Of a DNA stretch of 30,612 nucleotides, positions 1-12,375 are shown piece by piece. Positions within the stretch are counted from its first letter, which is position 1. The number at the start of each line of letters is the position of its first letter. This DNA comes from Apostichopus parvimensis (lineage: Eukaryota > Echinodermata > Holothuroidea > Aspidochirotida > Stichopodidae): assembly GCA_000934455.1 (NCBI GenBank), contig KN882245.1, positions 252,655 through 283,266 on the forward strand, read 5' to 3'. Made by a program: the position numbers and the translations under genes. The notes beneath the pieces are model-generated. The model saw only the letters and a program-made list of their open reading frames with translations. It did no database searches and was not told the DNA's origin.

Positions 1-2339
1 GAATAAATTTATATCCGAAATTACAAGTAACATAAGGTAAGCGCGTCCTTAAAGTAGCTATTCGCAAAATCTGTTCGTCCATTTTTACAAAAAAAAATAT
101 CACTCAAAATAAGGCTGTGATTGATCAAACCAAGACACTCATTTCCAACATTTCACCACGGTAGTTTAAGATGACTCGAGTAATTAATTATTTGATTATC
201 AAAGATTGATCGTCCAGACACATTTTAACACGGTACAGGTCTATCATGTTTCGTGTACAACTCTAATATGCAAGTATCACATTGTCTGATTTTTATTCCA
301 ATTATTTGATAAACGAAACTTGGTGAGCGATGATATTGAGTAACAGAGTTATATATGGTATAAATAAAAAAAGAAGATATACAAATTAACTGGGAAAAGC
401 TGCTTTAAGTATAATCGATAGTTGAAAGTGTGTCATAGTTAATGACACGGTTAAAAGCCAATCCCTCACATCTATAGCATGCATAAAACATGCATTAACA
501 CCATGGTACACCATGATGACGTCATTAATGTTTGTTCTCTACCAAAGACAAAACAAAAGGTGACAAGTTTTTTTTTTACTAAAGCTCGGCGGGTTTATGT
601 GGTTTTATTTGATTAAGTAGGTAAAATTAGAGGTAGCACGGTAGAATTAACAGATTTAATCAATCAAGTTAATTTGTTTGACTTAAATTGTTAGCGAGGC
701 GTATTTCATCAACGTTTTTGCACTTAAACTGAATCAATATCCGGCGTCGAAAGGATCATGCTTTTACCCAAAAATAACAAAATAGTATAGCTCTATTTAC
801 GGGCCTTTTCGAAATTAACGAAGCAGTAACTTAACTGAGCACCGCAAAGAAAATGTTATCATAAATATTTTGTAAGTACATATATAAATATATAGATTTC
901 TATATATATATAGATAGATAGATGGATATATCAGCTATATATGTATAGGTCTATATGTATATGCACCTTCTATATACACGAAATGCAGCTAGTAAATTGT
1001 ACTTATGTGATTAGCAACATTACAAAGTCAAACAGCTTCGTGAGAACAAAAACAGAAACCAAACACAAAATCATGACGTATACATTCCAACTGGAAATCG
1101 GTTAATTTGTTATTACAAAGAAGATTGATTACCTTACGATAAGAAACTCCCATTGATAATTAAAATTGCATCCACTTTCACCGGAAAGAACGGAAAACGA
1201 CTTTTGATATCTATGTCTCTTGGTGCCGAGTATATTACCCGATACAACTATTGCTCGCGAAATATCCCGCTTATCTCTATATTTAAACATGCATTTTTAC
1301 GAAACAGCTGCAAAATTGTGCATGATTTTGAATTTCCGCCCCTACGCATCGCCTCCTTGTGAAAATGCCCGTTTTTTTTTTCTTTTTTCCGAATCCGACT
1401 CAAGTGAAACGAATTGCAGTTGAGTCACACGTCGACGAGACTCGTCCACAATAGTTATGTGTGCTAATTTTTTTTTGGTACATATTCTAGGGGTTTTTTT
1501 CTGCTCTGTTTTTTTTTTCTTTTTTTTACCAATCAACCTTATAAATCTTAAAGATGATCATTTCCTATCAACAATGGGCCCTTGGCATGCACTTGAACGG
1601 CCTATTCAAGCAGCCTGATTTTGTGAGGAGCGCCGTGGGAAGGGGATTTTAAAATGCTGAATATCTATCAGCTATATTATAAAGCATAAAAGCGGCATCT
1701 GACAGTATTTCTATCAATGTATACGAACAATCGATTATAGAAAACATTATACTCGCCTTAGATTGGAAAAGCTTTCACAAAATAGATGTTGTAGTATGCA
1801 AATTAGTCATATTTCGAGTCAAACTATAGGTCTTTTTCTATTGTGTTCTATGGTATCAAATCATGTATACCTATATATACGTCGAGAGCTTCTATAATAT
1901 ATTTGATTGCAAAGATTATGAATATGAAAGATGTTAAGTAATCCGTTCAACCAATAGCAGTGAACTAAACAAAGGCTTCATAATATCTCTAGAAAATCGC
2001 AACAAACAAACAAAAGAAAACTTGACAAGATCTTACCATTTGGTTGTCCGCCATGATGATGATATTAAAGTTAACTGGTAATGTTCCACAATAAAGAGAG
2101 AAAGAAAACTTTGTTATAAAAAGTTGGATAACTGTAGTCCTGGAAACGCGACGGTGATTAATACAGATTAAAATATTTTTTTTCCCCAAAAAAATAATTG
2201 TTTTATGGTTTATGCTTGATTGCTGTTTGTTGAATTATTCTTCACTTTTTGGCGAGTATATTAAGTAAGTTTACACAAGTCACGCGATTCACCGTAACTA
2301 CATTGGTATCAACTAATTGGTGGTATCTCGTAGTGTGAC
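1..2339. other. No gene recognised
   Basis: AT-rich DNA with short T or A runs (1373-1387 and 1510-1527) and the simple repeat near 900. The open frames here are short and low-complexity. I see no exon, RNA gene or mobile element. Confidence 0.6.
880..960. repeat. TA/GATA-rich simple repeat
   Basis: A run of TATA, GATA and TAGGTCTATA elements with interruptions; no coding potential. Confidence 0.85.
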
Positions 2340-2644
2340 GAAAAATAAAATCACGGTGTGTCTTCAGGCTACTCCAAGTGCTAAGTGATAGTTTTCGGCT
2401 CTGATCTGCAGTGAAGCTATATAGTGCTGCGGCTAAAACACGGCGTTATTCACATTCCAGACCAACGTGGTTGTGTCTCTCTATATTACATCGGTATTCT
2501 ACCTCCCCGTGTTGTTTAGTGTCGCATGCAGCAACAACGGCGCGCAATATCGACTCGCCACCGACCAAACGGCTGGTGCTCACAAATCACTTCATATCTT
2601 GAGCCCTCCGCAGAACATTGGTCATTAAAGGGAGGGCTTGGTTG
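2340..2644 (+). other. Possible non-coding first exon ending in a consensus donor
   Basis: The block is less AT-rich than its surroundings and ends GGTTG|GTAAGT at 2645, a near-perfect 5' splice site. The open frame at 2411-2602 begins with GTG and has no protein character, so if transcribed it would be a 5' UTR exon. No partner exon is visible. Chance is a serious alternative. Confidence 0.2.
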
Positions 2645-2977
2645 GTAAGTCGGGGGGGAAATTACTTATACAAAACGAGCCGCGATATATAGAGTCACGC
2701 AGGACGAAAGTGACAAAAATACGAGACATAAGAAGTTGACGATTATCCCCGGCGTAAACACTAATAGGTCAGGCGAATCAATAGCTTATATGAAGCCATC
2801 TGGAAGGGGTTTTTTGTTTTTTCCCCTGCACAAGCATCGAACTAAAAACCCGAATCAGTATCTTATTAAAGTTGCTTTTGATATGACTGCATGCCCGTGG
2901 AAATGAGAATTTATAAAAACCAATCTCGAAAAGCCGGGATGTGTAGAGTATTTAAAAAAAAAATCATATCGATGTAA

Positions 2978-3040
2978 GGGTTCTGTTGATTAGATGCATG
3001 GGGGTTAATTGGGTTCTGTTTATAGTAGATGGGGTTAATT
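2978..3040. repeat. Imperfect 30-33 bp tandem repeat, two copies
   Basis: GGGTTCTGTT followed by a short spacer, AGATG and GGGGTTAATT occurs twice in direct succession (2978-3010 and 3011-3040). Confidence 0.75.
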
Positions 3041-3845
3041 GTGATCACCCTTAATACGTATTGCTGCGAGTGATTATAAACAAAATGTACTATAAAAGCG
3101 ATAAAGGATGACTTTAGACACACTAACAAACTTTATATTTGATATTTTGTAGACCATTTAAAACACACTGCTATATATCAGTTCAGGTTGGATTTCTGTA
3201 ACACTTTTTAATTTTTGAGGAATGACCCTTTCAACGAGTAAGTGAAGGTCACCAACTAAAGTGACTGAACTGTTAAGTCTATTACACGACATACAATTAC
3301 GTCAGTTCCTCAGATGCATGACAGAGCTCAATATGGAGAACATAGTAGACTTTTATGGTTGGAAATGACATGTTTAAAATACATTACAAATGTGCCAATT
3401 AGGACAAATGGTCACGGAGATTTTCGTCCAAGGGTGTGCTCTTGACTCTTGATGTTTCAGTTGTATTATATAAGAAATTGGTTAATATTTTGTCATGCTA
3501 ATTGACGCCACACATTTCTTATATTTTGCTAATGGTGTTTGGTGTGACCTCTAATTAGCTGACCTAAATAATATTATGCATGCTAGAAATGTGGTCCAGG
3601 CATCTGAGGCTCTGATGCTTAAAGCAGCTTTGGGCGTTAGATCGACAACTTTCCAAAAAACGCCTACGAAAAACAACATGACATAAAATACCTTAAGATC
3701 TCACAAGTGAAATATATTATTGAGTTTTGCTTCTATTAAAATTGGGTAAAATTCATGGTCTTAAAATTGATGTTTCTAATTTATTGTCATTACAAGATGT
3801 CATCTGAAACTTTCTTTTCAAACATAATATGCATCACTATACTCA

Positions 3846-3846
<1 letters not shown>

Positions 3847-3881
<35 letters not shown>
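3847..3881. repeat. (AAT)n microsatellite
   Basis: About eleven uninterrupted ATA/AAT trinucleotides. The open frame at 3829-4089 reads it as a poly-Asn run and is not taken as a gene. Confidence 0.97.
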
Positions 3882-3883
<2 letters not shown>

Positions 3884-6800
3884 GAACAAGAAAATCATCT
3901 CCAACCGTCTTTGTGAACTTAGGTCTATATTACATGGGATGGAATATTGTGATAGACAAGACCATCTTCAAACATTCAACAAAACATAATATACATTTGC
4001 GGGATATGTTTTCAAAGGTTATTATTTTAACAAAACAATATAGAATAAAAGTAACATGCTTCTACATACTTGAATATTTCACTCTTTAGCTGATATTTAA
4101 TGATAAGAAGCACATCGCCCGATTTCATATATGTAAAGTTATATGCTAAGCATATAGATTAATCTAATATGAAAAGTGTTGCAAGCTATAGGCCTACGCT
4201 AAGAGATTTGTTCTTTCTGTTTTCCATTTTAACAATCGTCCTTAGTGACATTATATCATTGTAACAAAGTGACTGATAATGAATTTGTATTTGCAGCTAG
4301 CGGCGTCACTCTGTGATATGTTGCTTTCATGCTCAACGCGAATAGCGTATATAATATATTAAAAACATATTTCAATAAGGAGAAAAAAAGACACTATTAT
4401 CAATCCATTTTCTGTTTATGAATGCTGTCATTTTCTGACAGAATTTGTTGGTTCCCCCGGGATATTACGTCTACACACGCTACTAAGTGCAGACAGAAAA
4501 ACATTCATATTTTACAATTAACAACTGTAATGTGTTTTTAAGTACTCTGTGGCCATTTGCAGTCCTAATTACAATTACCAATGCCAAAGAGTTAATATAA
4601 TTTCCTTTCATGCTTTAATTACATACACTTTAAAATCGTACTGTCAACATCATTCATGACCATGAATGTAATTTCAAATGATGAATTCAACGGAAAATAT
4701 GGCAGTTTTGTCAATATTACATATATATATTGAATACGAATATATTTGTAAAGGATTTATGTAATCAGCATAAGTATGCTTCTAACTACTTTATGCATGT
4801 GGTAAGTGGTGATGAGTATAATGCAACGATTCTTTGTGGAGGGTAGAGGGACGGGTAGGGAGGAACAGAGGAGGGAGGGACGGGGTAAGGCGGGGTGGCA
4901 TTGGGAAGTCGTCATGCATATATTCACAACTCACCCAGTTTCGTACCTATACCGTGAACCACGAGAACACATTACTTTGCTAACGACACTGCATGTAAAA
5001 TACTCTTAGTAAAACAGTTGTCCCCTCCCTACCCCCACCCTCTCGTTGATTACTTAATGCTATTTAAATTGGACTGTACATTTAACGTTTACATTTACCT
5101 CTCGTACTGCAGTCCAGCCCTTCCCACAACTTTCTGGCCGTCTGTGATGATAGGAGTAAAGACGGGAAGGTCATTCATTCTTCCGTGGAAGGCCAAACAT
5201 ATCGAGGTATATAATGTATCCTAGGTAGAGGGAGCTGCTCTCTGCTTGATGTATGACTGGTTATAGTGTATAACCTTAAGACGAGGTCACCATTGGTGTA
5301 TAGGTGGCGGAGACCTCGAAGCAGAGTACTACTTGTTGTTTCGTATAAAAGAGAAAAGATGGAGCAACAGAGACAGGAGAATAACTTGTAAATATTTTAA
5401 CGAAAGTGCTGGAGGTTATACCTGTAACATGATTTGACTATGTTAACTGTACCATTTAATTATAGCCACCGACCCCCCCCCCCTCCATCGGCCTGCAAAG
5501 AGATATTTGTCACCTCTTCAATGCCAGCGTCCCGTCAGTCCCGTTCTCTATAGGGTCTGTTGCTGTTCTTCACTTGGTTCCGAAACAACCTTGTTCGTCA
5601 TGGCTGCACTGCAGTGACGTCGAATGGGGTGTCTATGCCTACCTCAGTATTTGAGAAAGTGGTCAGATGCTGGGGCATACACTCTCTGGTGGTCCCGAGA
5701 GCAGGAATAGTGGCGAATTCACACCCCTGCCTCGCTATCCTCTGAACACTTATCGCAAAGAGAAGGCTTGAAATAAGCCGGTGTTCAACCACGATCTAAC
5801 ACGGATGTATGTCTCAAGAAACCTACTGTAAGGCTTCCTGATCCTTGGGTCTCTAAACTTAACTCACATGTATGGACTCTTTCCACCCACCATGACCAGT
5901 CAGAGGGAAAAGGTGGTTCGTGAATTTTATCGTTCAAAAGCAGGCTCAAGAACCAGCTTTCTGTTTCACATAATTATTTCATGTCAACATCACCAACGTT
6001 CGCAGGGATAGCAACTTTATATATATATACGTCATCATTGGAGAGATTATGTTGTATCTTTTACACTTTAAGTGATGATGATTTGACTGGAAAATATACT
6101 TTGGGCCCCTCCAAAATCAGACAAGCGTTATAAAGCTCAGTAACGCTCTTGAACCAAGGAATTATCGAGAGATGAGGCGAAAGTCACACATAATATACGG
6201 TGGCCTAGAAGAGACATTCTCGAAATAAATTCCGAAATTAAAGGCGCATGATTCCGACATAATTATAAAGGGTAGAAATTTGGGTATACGAGTCTTTGCA
6301 ATTATGTTGTCACGGTTTTTCTTCGGCAACCATATTAATATACACCCATTTTTTTTAAGGCTTCTTACAAAATTGTAACTTTCATTCAGTTTCAGGTTGC
6401 AAACAAAGAACATAAATAAATCAGAAAGTTTAATATGCATACTGGCCACCTTTAAGGTTGAAATGCGGTATCACCATTATGTCATATATACAAACTCCCC
6501 CATGTAAATAAGGGTACACATTTTATACGTGACTTGCTATTAAGTACTTGATTAAGGGAGGGGCCTGAATCTTTATGAGTGGGCCGATATTCATAGCATC
6601 GATTCATTCTTTTCATTTCACACAAGTAAGGCATCTCTTGAAGGAGGTTGAACGATGTAATATTGGTTGTTTCCCAATTTGATCTTGTTGTTGTGGTATA
6701 TTTACATATACTCCCTGGTGAAATATAGGTCCATTTATGCCTTGAAGACTGAACATTTATAAAGTCTTTCGCACCGTAGAAGCCCGGGAAAGGCAAGATC

Positions 6801-8400
6801 AGTTTCCCCTCCCACCACCCCCACCCCTTCCACACACACGCACACCTACACACGCCCACATACACAGCCACTCCGCCAACATGACTGTATATAGTTACGA
6901 TTATCATCGAAACCAAAAACCGTCAAAATTAATAAACCGATTTGACACGCCTCTGCATGCTATGTAGTCAGTCTGTCTTTGAAGCATCGATCGGCCCAGG
7001 GCACAAAAGTAATTTTAGGAGGCTGACACTTGCAAGTGCCTCTATTACTGCAATCTTTCGGGAATTGGTTCATATTTAAGGATTTTTTACACCATATAGT
7101 GTACCGGTACATGTTGTCACCATTTCACTAAGAATAATTATAATGTGTACATGGGGTAGGTGAAAAGTGAATTTTTCTTTTGGATAGAATAAACATATTT
7201 GTCCACAATTTATATATTTTCAACTCTTTTGATTATTATTGACTTAGGAAAACTGCGACGTATCGTTCAGAAATATATATATTACTCTAACAGTTAAGAC
7301 GCGAATACGAGAATACTTTACCAGTAAACACAGTAAGCCTATATACTGCATGATACAAAAAAAAGGTTTTATGCTGCATCAACCAAAATTGGGATTTTTA
7401 CCATAGAGCACCGTCTTATGAGGGAAGGCGAACCCCCTCCCCCCATGCTAAATAATTCAATTAACGTAAAGTGTATTGCAAACCATATTCGCAAGAGAAG
7501 ATTTTCGCACATTTACGCACATATAAACAATCATGTAGTGTAAAATAGTATAGCAAATTTCAAACGTGTTGAAGAGGGTGTGGGATTGCGGGGGGGGGGG
7601 TGAAGGGGGGCCTTTGACTGATTTCAGATCTCAAGTTCCAATTCACCCTTAGACCTCGAGCACCAAGTTTCTAAACCTAAACAGCACACAGTCATGGCTG
7701 ATCATACGATTGATGTCAAGCCAAATCCTGCTTCGAGACTCCAGATCACTTATTCGGTACAGACCTTCCGTGCATCCCCCTACGCCCTCTCATAACGTAA
7801 TATCTCATAGGAGCAAAGGATATCTATATACGGTGGTCCTGAAGGGGCATACGAGGGCTATAGACCTAACTGTGTTAGTTATATAACATGACATCGCAAC
7901 AAATTGGAATATTTCTTTTTATCGAGTTACAGATCTACAGGAATATATATGTTTTGAAAGAATCCATCATCCAATTTTCGTGTTGCTCAACTTGACAAGC
8001 CGTCAACAATGTAAACTTTTCCGAGTGGACAAGTTACCCTTACACCTTCACACCAAAATGTCAGATTGTACGGTGTTCCTGATGAGACAGTATAGAGATG
8101 TAAACTTCTTGTGTCAGGGGTCTATTTTTGTCGAATTGTCGACTTTGAAGAAACATTACATATCTCGACAAAATTTACGTAATTGTCGAGTTGCTGCGTT
8201 GTGCTTTAACTTGACAACACTCATTTGGTGACATATCACGTCACAGTAACATGATACCTTGACAAAAAGTATCACATTTTCGAAAGTTCGCGTGATGCTC
8301 ACATATAGTCAGTCTATACAAACACGTTAGTCCCTTCAGAACTAACTTAACTTAAACCACGTGCCCCGAGTTGTCATAATAAAATAAACTTTCTATCATT

Positions 8401-8971
8401 TAAAGGATTGGTTCAGTTGTCATAAATGTTTATGTTATATGAAAGAGGACAATAAAAGAAACACAATGGTGAAAAAACTGTTCAAATATCATTTTCGGTT
8501 AAAGAGATATTCAAGTGTAAAGTTTTATCAGATTGTGTAGAAACTGCTGAAATCTGACTAGCTGTGATGTCACATCCTCACATTCCTGAAAAGTCTTTGC
8601 TTTTTCTCTAAATATTTTGTGAGATTTCATGACTTTCAACCAAAAGATATGTCAGGAGATCTCATATTTGTCAAAGGAAGTATTTGAGATTAAACATCTG
8701 AAGAATTTTTGATTATATTATTTTCAAATGTGTTAAAAAATGTAAATAATTTTTAAAGAAATATATTCACAAATGTTAAGGAAGTGAGGATGTGACGTCA
8801 CACCCTCACAGTAAGTCTTTCTACACCAGTCGTTTTCAAAGAAATTTTGATATCTTCAAAGTGTCATATCTCCTTAACAGAGCATGCTATCATGGTAGTT
8901 TCTTCACTGTTCTTTTTGTCTTTTTGTGCTCTTTCATACATAATAGACAAACACCTGAACCAATCCTTTTA
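8401..8971. mobile_element. Fold-back / MITE-like element with long imperfect terminal inverted repeats
   Basis: The left end TAAAGGATTGGTTCAG is matched in reverse complement by the right end (CTGAACCAATCCTTTTA). Similarity continues inward for about 190 bp on each side: ATGAAAGAG near the tips, GAGATAT in the middle, and GTGATGTCACATCCTCA (8564-8580) opposite its inverted partner at 8784-8800. The centre of about 190 bp is unique AT-rich DNA. There is no transposase frame; the open frame at 8792-8983 lies in an arm and is not a gene. TA at both tips could be a target-site duplication of Tc1/mariner type, but the family is not certain. Confidence 0.8.
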
Positions 8972-11223
8972 TCTCATGTATAGTTTGTGACATTGCGTGA
9001 TGATTGAAATATTCATACAGTGTAGTGGATTTTATTTGTAGTTTGGGAGCCCAGGGGCGAAACCACGTACCCCTCAGAACAAATTAAGGTAGCTCATGCC
9101 CACCAGCCCCCCCCCCCCCCTGCATTTTACCCTGGTTGGGTTACATGTGTCAAAGTGGACGGACCGTGGTTTTTTTTTTGCGGGGGGGGGGGGTGGATCA
9201 ACAATAACCTTAAAAGCTACAATTAAAATGAAATAGCCTACACATTTCGAACCTGTCACCCCCCCCTTTTATCATTGCAACTTCCCTGTCACCAAATGCA
9301 TGTGCACAAAAATTGGTTATCATTTTCACAATAGCCTCAAAATTAATTAACGGTTTACAAGTTTTGCGAATAACTGTTTGTGATCTTCTTTTTGTTTTGT
9401 AGGCTGAAAAGGGTGCCAACCCCACCTCAAACCCTGGACCCTCGCCTGCGACCTAACAGACCAGAGGAGAACGAACTATGAGCTAAAAATCTATCGCACC
9501 ACCTTGTTCACCCGCATGCGTATATGTTGGCATATAACTCTACATCCTATCAACGTACATGATTATGAATTTCAGGTGTAGGTTGTGTTGACAATTGTTC
9601 TAATTGACATAGCATTGTTTCGTAACATTAATATATCAAACTAATATATCAAAACTGTGTTCAAATTATTTGATTTGGGCAAGAGCAGGAATGCACAAAC
9701 TGCTATACATGCACATCACAGTTCAGTTCCACGCAGATCCACCCAAGTGATTTCTGTAACGGTACATGCGCATGAACTCAATGAAGCATTTATTATATCT
9801 CTCTCTTATAAGATGTTAAAATATAGCTGGTAACTATATGCTCCAGGGCTTATGACCAACATCCTCAGCCCAGATTCTAATATACAAATTAGGCTAGGCG
9901 AGTTACATCTATACCATGAACGTGCGGTATAGGTGTAGATAGGAAGTTGTTATATGTTTTAGTGTTTGTTAAGTTTCTCAAAACTTAAGTCAAAATGCCA
10001 CGTCGTTACTGTACCAATATTGAGAACGCATGGTAAACAGGTTCAAGATACTTCATGACGTAACCAACGGCCTTAAGGGTTGTTGTCCTTAACTGAAGTT
10101 ATTTAAAGCCGATAATGGAAGTTAATGGTATGACTTGCTTCCTATCACGCCTTCATACGATGAAATCGGGTTTCTTGCGCTTTCGCGCAAACAGGCAATT
10201 AGTTTGTCATTAATTGTGTTTTTTTTCTCATCCTGAAGATGTTAAAAGTATTTTTCCCTCTAGCACAACCAGCACTACACTTTGTGTTTTCCTTACTCTT
10301 GGGTGTCACTCCAGCTCACTACTTCAAATTCAAAACGTGTTATTTGACAATTACAGGCGAAATCTTTCAATGGCTGTGTAGCTGTCCCTCCAGATCATAA
10401 TATGCATTTTTGTGAATGCAGTATTATGTATGTATGGCTATAGAGCTAAACGCATACTCTCAATGTGCTAAGGAATTCTATATCTTGAACACGTTATTGG
10501 TGAAGATAATGAATTGTCTATGGGCCTATATGTATTTTTTTCACGTTGTTGCGTCGTATACGCCAGCAACTTGGATATCCTCGTGGTAAAATAGGCTACC
10601 TATATGCCGAATACATAACGCCCTACAGTACTATTTATTATTGGCAAGGCTCTTTTCTGTTGCGTTCTTTTATGATTGAAAATGACAGATGCTTAAGTGC
10701 TTGTGGCTGCATAGATCTATGGGATTACAATGCGTCAAAGTGACTGGTAATATGCGGCCTGGGATGGTCCGCTATTACGACAGACTGTGTAGAGTGAATG
10801 GAGATTGGTATGATATCACCCGCACATGTGTAAGGGTGGGCGTGTGTATTTATCTTATGAAGATAACAAAAGGGTACATCGTATACAATGAGATGGGTCT
10901 AATCATTAAAGGGAATGCATGCGAAACAGTATAACTCCACATATGTTGCCACATTATTATGTACGTCTTTGTTATGATGGACGAGTGGACAAAGACGAGG
11001 TGGCCATAGCAGTAAAATGGTACGTATGACCACGGAGATAAAATGGTGGGGTAGTCGTAGGGTCGAACTCTGGGCAGCATCTGAGCTTAAAGGTTCGGGG
11101 ATTTTCATGTAACTATAGCAATGTACTGTCTTGAAAGTGAGTCAGAACTTAGAACCATTGATTGTAGTGGAATCAATAGAAAGAAACATTTGGCGCCAGA
11201 GGCGGCAGGGAATGGGTCCCGGT

Positions 11224-11249
11224 GGGGGGGGGGGGGGGGGGGGGGGGGG
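11224..11249. repeat. G26 homopolymer
   Basis: This is the longest of about twenty G or C runs of eight or more bases in the window. The true length is uncertain because such runs are prone to sequencing error. Confidence 0.95.
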
Positions 11250-12316
11250 TGTAGTTAGCGTATTGTATTTAGTTTTTTCATGTAGAATAATGTGGGTGGT
11301 GGGTGGTAGTTGAGGGGGACCAGTGGGTGTACCGTGTGTCATGACAGTTCAACGTGAGGATGCATCAGTAGTGCACATGGGACACTTTATATCATAATGG
11401 TTCAAGGGGGAAGGGAAAACGGGGACGGGAGGGGGTCCACGGCGAGGGAGAGGTGGGGTGGTGCATCATTAAGCCTGTGACGCCCACGGTTTAATAGTGG
11501 GCCACATTGGTAAGAGATATTTCGTGCAAAGGTTACAAATCAGAACATAACTCACCTCTGGAATAAAATAACCGGAAAAAATGGAAGTTTCATAAGTAGA
11601 TTTATAACTTCCAATGTTCTTAGATTTTAATATGCAACCCTAACATATTCTGCTTATATTCTTCATCTCAAGCCAAATTCGTGTTTGGTTGCGACTAGAT
11701 TTTAGTAAAGTTCCTTGGGAGAGGTTCTGGACGGAAGTCTTTTAAGTTATTGTTTTCGTCCAAAAAGTTGCAATTGGCTGGTAGTTAGTGATCAACAAAT
11801 AATTACCCTTCTGCCCCGATTTTTGTATGCAAAGTGTCTCATCTTACATGGGCAACCACAAAGCAATTTATTCAATATTAGATATCGTATCTCCAGGTTG
11901 ACTGAAACACTTTTCATACTGGTGGATCGTTTCCTAATTGGGCTTACAATCTTATTTCCCGAAGCTTGTATTCAGACCCTTCAACCTCACCCTCAACCCT
12001 CAACCCCTCCCCCACGTATCAGATGTGTAAGTTGATCATTTACAGATTTACCCGGAGATTCGTGTCAGAAGGTTTTGAAAAGAGTTATCAAATAAAAATA
12101 TATATTGTTTTAAGTTTAAAACAACTTAATTGTGTTTAGCATTATAGCCTTTGCCTTAGCAGCTTTCTGTGACATTTTCAAAATGTAGCCTACATTTGAT
12201 TTCCGGAAAATAACCACGATTGAACGAAATCTGCTTTACCTTATTTTACCGGTTTAGTATTATCGCGCGTGACATTAGGAGACACCAACCTGAGACGATA
12301 CATAAAACAAATTAGC

Positions 12317-12375
12317 CTCACGGTAGAACCGTGTGTCTCACGGTAAAACCGTGTGTCTCACGGTATAAAGCCGTG
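12317..12375. repeat. Three tandem 20-bp palindromic units
   Basis: The unit CTCACGGTARAACCGTGTGT occurs twice in full and a third time as CTCACGGTATAAAGCCGTG. Each unit is itself an inverted repeat (CACGGT...ACCGTG). The array is bracketed by the same AATTAGCCT motif on each side (12310-12318 and 12378-12386). Confidence 0.9.

Larger units (their letters stand above)
2645..8400. other. No gene recognised; simple repeats only
   Basis: Besides the repeats listed there is an inverted repeat (3468-3478 with 3514-3524, 11-bp arms) and C11 and G11 runs at 5473-5483 and 7590-7600. A less AT-rich patch at 5500-5800 has short open frames on both strands. The minus-strand frame at 6482-6916 (144 codons) includes a CA-rich low-complexity run and is not convincing. 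Short motifs TTGACAA/TTGTCGA cluster at 7990-8375. Confidence 0.55.

Noticed and set aside
3829..4089. Protein with a poly-Asn tract
   Set aside because: The Asn run is just the AAT microsatellite read in one frame, and the rest has no protein character.
5560..5792. Coding exon in the less AT-rich patch
   Set aside because: Open frames exist on both strands with similar length and neither resembles a protein family or has clear splice borders.
6482..6916. 144-codon minus-strand open frame as a gene
   Set aside because: It begins with TTG, runs through a CA-rich low-complexity stretch and shows no domain or membrane pattern.
9410..9510. Second, decayed SINE on the minus strand
   Set aside because: A GGTCGCAGGCGAGGG block resembles a SINE middle, but the B box is not recognisable (GGTTTGAGGTGG) and no arms pair.
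11131..11342. Gly-rich or Pro-rich small proteins on the two strands
   Set aside because: Both frames owe their length to the G26 homopolymer.
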